Below are positions 19,864 through 23,188 of a stretch of 23,188 nt of DNA, one piece after another. This DNA is from Microbotryum silenes-acaulis (taxonomy: Eukaryota > Basidiomycota > Microbotryomycetes > Microbotryales > Microbotryaceae). Made by a program: the position numbers and the translations under genes. Under the pieces are notes generated by a model. That model searched no databases and was not told the origin of the DNA. It saw nothing but the letters and a program-made list of their open reading frames with translations. Where the stretch lies: assembly GCA_003665825.1 (NCBI GenBank), contig QPFY01000066.1, positions 1 through 23,188 of the forward strand, given 5' to 3'. How positions within the stretch are numbered: position 1 is the stretch's first letter; the number at the start of each line of letters is the position of its first letter.

Positions 19864-22636
19864 GTAGCCGTAGGTCGCCTCAAAAGCCGACAGAGACGTG
19901 GACACAGCAACAGAAGAGTTAAGAGCGAACTCAGCTTCAACTAGACGAGATGCCCAAGCCTCGTGATTTGACGACACCATGATGCGCAGGGTTTGGGTGA
20001 CCATCTTGATTCGGTTCTCGCTCGATCCGTCCGTCTCAGGGTGTGCCGCAGTTGACATTCGCAAGACGGCGCCAACCTTTGCCTGCAATGCCCGCCAAAA
20101 CTGCGAGGTGAACTTGGGATCGCGGTCGGAAACGATGGCGGAAGGCGTCCCATGCAGTCGAAAGATAGTGGCGTAGTACTTGTCGGCAACGAGCTCAGAG
20201 TCGGCGTCGGCTGGGAGGGGAATTAGGTGGACCATTTTTCCCCAAGTGTCAGTGACCACCATGATTTGAGCGACCATCATTCCTTCGCACTCGACCGGAG
20301 GCAGTCCTGTCATGAAGTCGATCGCCACTTGTTCCCAAGGACCCGAAGGGATCGGCATCGGATGCAGTCGGCCATAGGGGACTTGAGTGGATGCCTTGCC
20401 TCGGGCACAGTCTTCGCATGAACGGCAGAACTCGGCGCAATCGGCAGACATGGACGACCACCAGTACAAAGGACGTATGGCGGCCAAGGTGATGCGATGT
20501 CCAGCGTGCCCGACGCTCTGATGAATCTCCGAAAGCACAAGCTCGCGCAGCGAAGGGACCTTGTCGGAGTTGACGACGCCGGTAGCAAGACCACGAGGCA
20601 CAAACAGGGAAAGAGACTCATCTGGATGTACACGCAAGATCCTCCCTTCCTCGGTCACCCGAAACATAGGCCATGATATCGGGTCGGTAATGATGACCTG
20701 GGCTTGCGAATCGTTGGCGTATGCTCGGATGATGGTGTCGAGGAAGGGTTGGGGCAGTGGATCAGGCGGCCGATGGACTACAGGGGCTTCATTGACCTCA
20801 TCGGTGGCGACTCCCAACAAATCGAGTTCGTCGGCGTCGGCATCGACCGGAATGGGCGGGTCGTTGGCGGGGGCCGCAGCGATAGCGTGAACTCGATTGA
20901 CAGCGATGGGAGGGGAGAGGGGGCCGGTAGACAAGTCGACAGCGTCCATTATGTTCTCGGCGAGGTGATGGGAACCGGGAGAGCCTGCATTGTAACCGTG
21001 TCCCCAGGGCCCGAAGGCACAATCAACAGCCGGCAACCGATCGTGCGAAGGTGAGGTGTAAGGACGTTCCTCGAGGAGGCTCTCACCGGGCGTAGTGAAC
21101 TCGTGGCATTCTTCCTTCAAGAACAAATTCCCTAATTCCTGTCCATTCACGTCCTCGTCTTGCGATTCCTCCTTGAACGCGTAGTATCCGGGAGAACCTG
21201 CCTCACCATCCTGGCCTTGGGGCCCGAGGGCAAAATCAACAGGAGGCAACCGATCGGGAGATGGTGAGGTGGGAGGACGTTCCTCGGGGAGGCTCTCACC
21301 GGGTGTAGTGAATTCGTGGCGTTCTCCATCAAAGAACATGTCCTCCAACTCATTCTCCTTGACCTGATCCTCGTGTGAACCCTCCTTGACCTCCCACAGA
21401 CGCGACAACGAATCGGCTAAGGAATTGTTTTTGCCCGCGATGAATTCGAATTCGAAGTCGAAACGGCTGAGTTCGAGACACATGCGGATGTGCCGAGGCG
21501 TCTGGCGCAGTTTTTGGGTTTTTATCGTGCGAAGGGCCTGATGGTCGGTGACGATGACAAAGGGATAACCGATCAAGTGCTGCTCGAACGCCCGACACGC
21601 CGAGACGACAGCCAAGAACTCTTTATCAGTGACATGATAGTTGAGCTGAGCGCCGTTGAACTTAGCGGAAAAGAATCGCGTAGGAACGGCCTGCGAACGG
21701 GTGGGACCGGACGCCAGACAAGCGCCAATGCCAACCCGACTGGCATCCGTGAACAGGTACATCTTGTGCTCGCCCGAGGTGACCTTGGCGCCATCGATCG
21801 GTCGTAGGGTGGCGGGCACCAGGGACTTGACGGTATCGAAAGCCTGCTGTTCTCGCTCGTTCCAACGCCACGACGTCGATTGCGCCAACAACGCGGTGAT
21901 TGGCTCCAAGATCGTCGAGAGGTGCGATAGGTGATCTCGCATCCAATTGACGGTGCCGAGGAAACGCTGGATGTCGCACTTGTTGCAAGGGATCGGCCAC
22001 TGACGGATACGCGCCCACTTGGCGGGGTCGACTTCGATGCCGTCGTCGGAGATGATGGTGCCCAAGGAATCCAACGACTTTGAGAACCACTCGGATTTCT
22101 TGGATCCTAAGTAGAACCGGTAGTGTCTCAAGGTCATCAGCAGGATCTCGATGTGTCTCAAGTGCGCGCGACGGGTATCGGAATGGACGTGAACATCGTC
22201 GAAAAAGATCTTGGCGAACGAGAGACACGGTTGGAACATCGCCGAGGTCAAGAGGTTAAGGGTATTGGGCGCATTGGTGTCACCAAACTGCATGACCCGC
22301 GACATGTACGTGCCTGTCACCGTTGCGAAGCCGGTGCGATCGACGTGCTCCGGTATGACCCGAACCTGCTCAAATGCCGCGGCCACGTCGAATTTGGACC
22401 GATAGCGCGATCGAGCCACCTCGTATCGAACATTGGTCATGTCCGGGATGGGCGAAAAACGCTTGGCGGTGTTGCTGTTGCGCGCGCGGAGGTCGATCAC
22501 GAAACGAGCCGTCTGGGAGTTCTTCTTCGGAATTGCAAAGACCGGAGCCGCAGAATCGATCGGACCCGAAACCCAAAATCGACCACGAGTGTACTTAGCT
22601 GAGTGTTCCGCCCACTGGCTCCGATATTTGTCGGCA
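19864..22636 (-). pseudogene. Gypsy pol (right copy): RT, RNase H, linker and integrase core
   Basis: One uninterrupted minus-strand frame of over 900 codons from a lost G near 22636 to the 8-bp deletion at 19863. It holds FVIDLRARN, the FFDD box (about 22195-22206), LFTDAS, the duplicated linker (20968-21351), ADELDLLG, and the H-H-C-C zinc finger (EIHQSVGHAGH to CRSCEDC). The DDE triad follows with AIDFMTGLPP, SDRDPKF and TDGSSENR. The left copy's break at 3605 is absent here. Lacking eight bases after FEATYGY, it runs out of frame and stops near 19708. Confidence 0.9.
20968..21351 (-). repeat. Internal duplication in the gypsy linker (right copy)
   Basis: Same 213-bp-period pair as 4137-4520, both repeats with HEFTTPGESL. 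The copies are unchanged between the two units. Confidence 0.85.
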
Positions 22637-22980
22637 AGGGGTACACCCGGGGCTTGACCTTTTCGGTGGGATCGATCAACGGGATCTCGTGGTTAACTGG
22701 CCGGTACGGTGGGAGTCGATCCATCGGTAGCGAATCTACGAACACATCAGAAAATTTATCGAGTAAGGCAGCCAATCGTGTTCGTGCTTCGGACTCAGAC
22801 AAATCCTCGAGGGCCGGATCGTCAACGACGTCGAGCATCGGGTTGTGCGGCTCGAGACCAATGATCTCGTCGTCGGGGAGCAACCCAGGGTGATTGCAGC
22901 CAAGGGCAGAACCGGATAAGATAGGTGCTACGGTGACGGCTCGATCCCATTCGTGCATACCCTGGGCGACGGGTTGCGAA
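22637..22980 (-). pseudogene. Gypsy protease-RT junction segment (right copy)
   Basis: Minus-strand frame entering from the copia B LTR boundary at 22980 with QPVAQGMHEWDRAV. It continues through the spacer (LDVVDDPALEDLSESEARTRLAALLDKF when read in pieces) to VNHEIPLIDP and VKPRVYPL, the start of RT. One G fewer in GGCAAGGGGTAC (GGGGG in the left copy) breaks the frame near 22636. The protease part lies beyond the window. Confidence 0.82.
22976..22980 (+). other. GCGAA at the second copia B boundary
   Basis: The same five bases precede the LTR start as at 6146-6150, so the right unit carries the same insertion event rather than an independent one. Confidence 0.85.
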
Positions 22981-23188
22981 TGTGGAGAGTCCACTCTCAG
23001 CTCGACAGGGGCGCCTCGGTCGTTTGCGCGCGCGCGCTAGCCCGCCCCCTTGCGGTGGCGACTTGGGCGCGCCGGCGCCGGCAGATTCGCGCGCGCGCCC
23101 GCTAGGCCGCCCCCTTGCGGTGGGGACTTAGACGCGCACGACTGCCTCAGCCCGCCGGCGATTTCGCCCGCGGCTGACTTAGGGACGT
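22981..23188 (+). repeat. Copia B 5' LTR, cut by the window end
   Basis: The first 208 bp of the LTR. It has one extra T (CGTTTGCGCG against CGTTGCGCG) relative to 6151-6544 and otherwise the same sequence as far as I can see. A further copia B presumably follows outside the window. Confidence 0.92.

Larger units (their letters stand above)
16835..23188. repeat. Right copy of the 16.83-kb repeating unit (matches 1-6357)
   Basis: Second copy of the direct repeat. It starts inside copia A integrase and ends inside a copia B 5' LTR. It shares with the left copy the same copia A truncation junction, the same antisense LTR, the same gypsy LTR remnant and the same copia B insertion point after GCGAA. 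All of those rearrangements therefore predate the copying event. Confidence 0.95.

Overview
The window contains only transposable-element DNA: two families of Ty1/copia-type LTR retrotransposon (here copia A and copia B) and one Ty3/gypsy-type chromovirus, nested and rearranged. I found no host housekeeping gene, rRNA, convincing tRNA or CRISPR array. The DNA is GC- and CpG-rich with GC-rich codon use. Chromodomain-bearing gypsy integrase plus single-ORF copia elements point to a fungus, most likely a GC-rich basidiomycete. That placement is an inference and rests on no host gene.

Layout, left to right. 1-1874: 3' part of copia A pol (+), cut off inside RT and joined to an antisense copia A LTR (1875-2202). 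2203-2363: remnant of the gypsy 3' LTR (-). 2384-6150: gypsy pol (-), with RT, RNase H, a long acidic linker, integrase and chromodomain. 6151-11441: copia B, complete with two apparently identical 394-bp LTRs and a 5-bp target duplication GCGAA, inserted into the gypsy pro-pol frame. 11447-13453: gypsy protease, a linker frame and gag (-). 13454-14292: low-complexity and unassigned sequence. 14293-14611: scrap junction made of a copia-B-family 3' end and 37 bp of gypsy LTR. 14612-18710: copia A from its 5' LTR through gag, PR, IN and RT. From 16835 to the last base the sequence repeats positions 1-6357 almost exactly, ending inside the next copia B LTR. The window is therefore about 1.38 turns of a 16.83-kb unit. 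It could be a tandem array, a circular molecule, or a contig with redundant ends.

How the parts work together. Each element encodes its own structural protein (gag), protease, reverse transcriptase/RNase H and integrase. LTRs supply promoter and polyadenylation signals, the primer-binding site starts minus-strand synthesis, and the polypurine tract starts plus-strand synthesis. No element is intact as read. Copia B is nearly complete, with one 16-bp deletion in RT. Gypsy is split by copia B and carries small frameshifts that differ between its two copies. Copia A lacks RNase H and has at least six frameshifts.

The less ordinary signals are: a 106-nt block between integrase and RT, bounded by GT...AG and far more conserved between copia A and B than its surroundings; duplicated LTR ends in both copia families with matching splice-like signals beside the primer-binding site; a primer-binding site resembling the initiator-tRNA anticodon arm; and an acidic D-E-L-D-L-L-G type motif found in both copia families and in the unrelated gypsy element.
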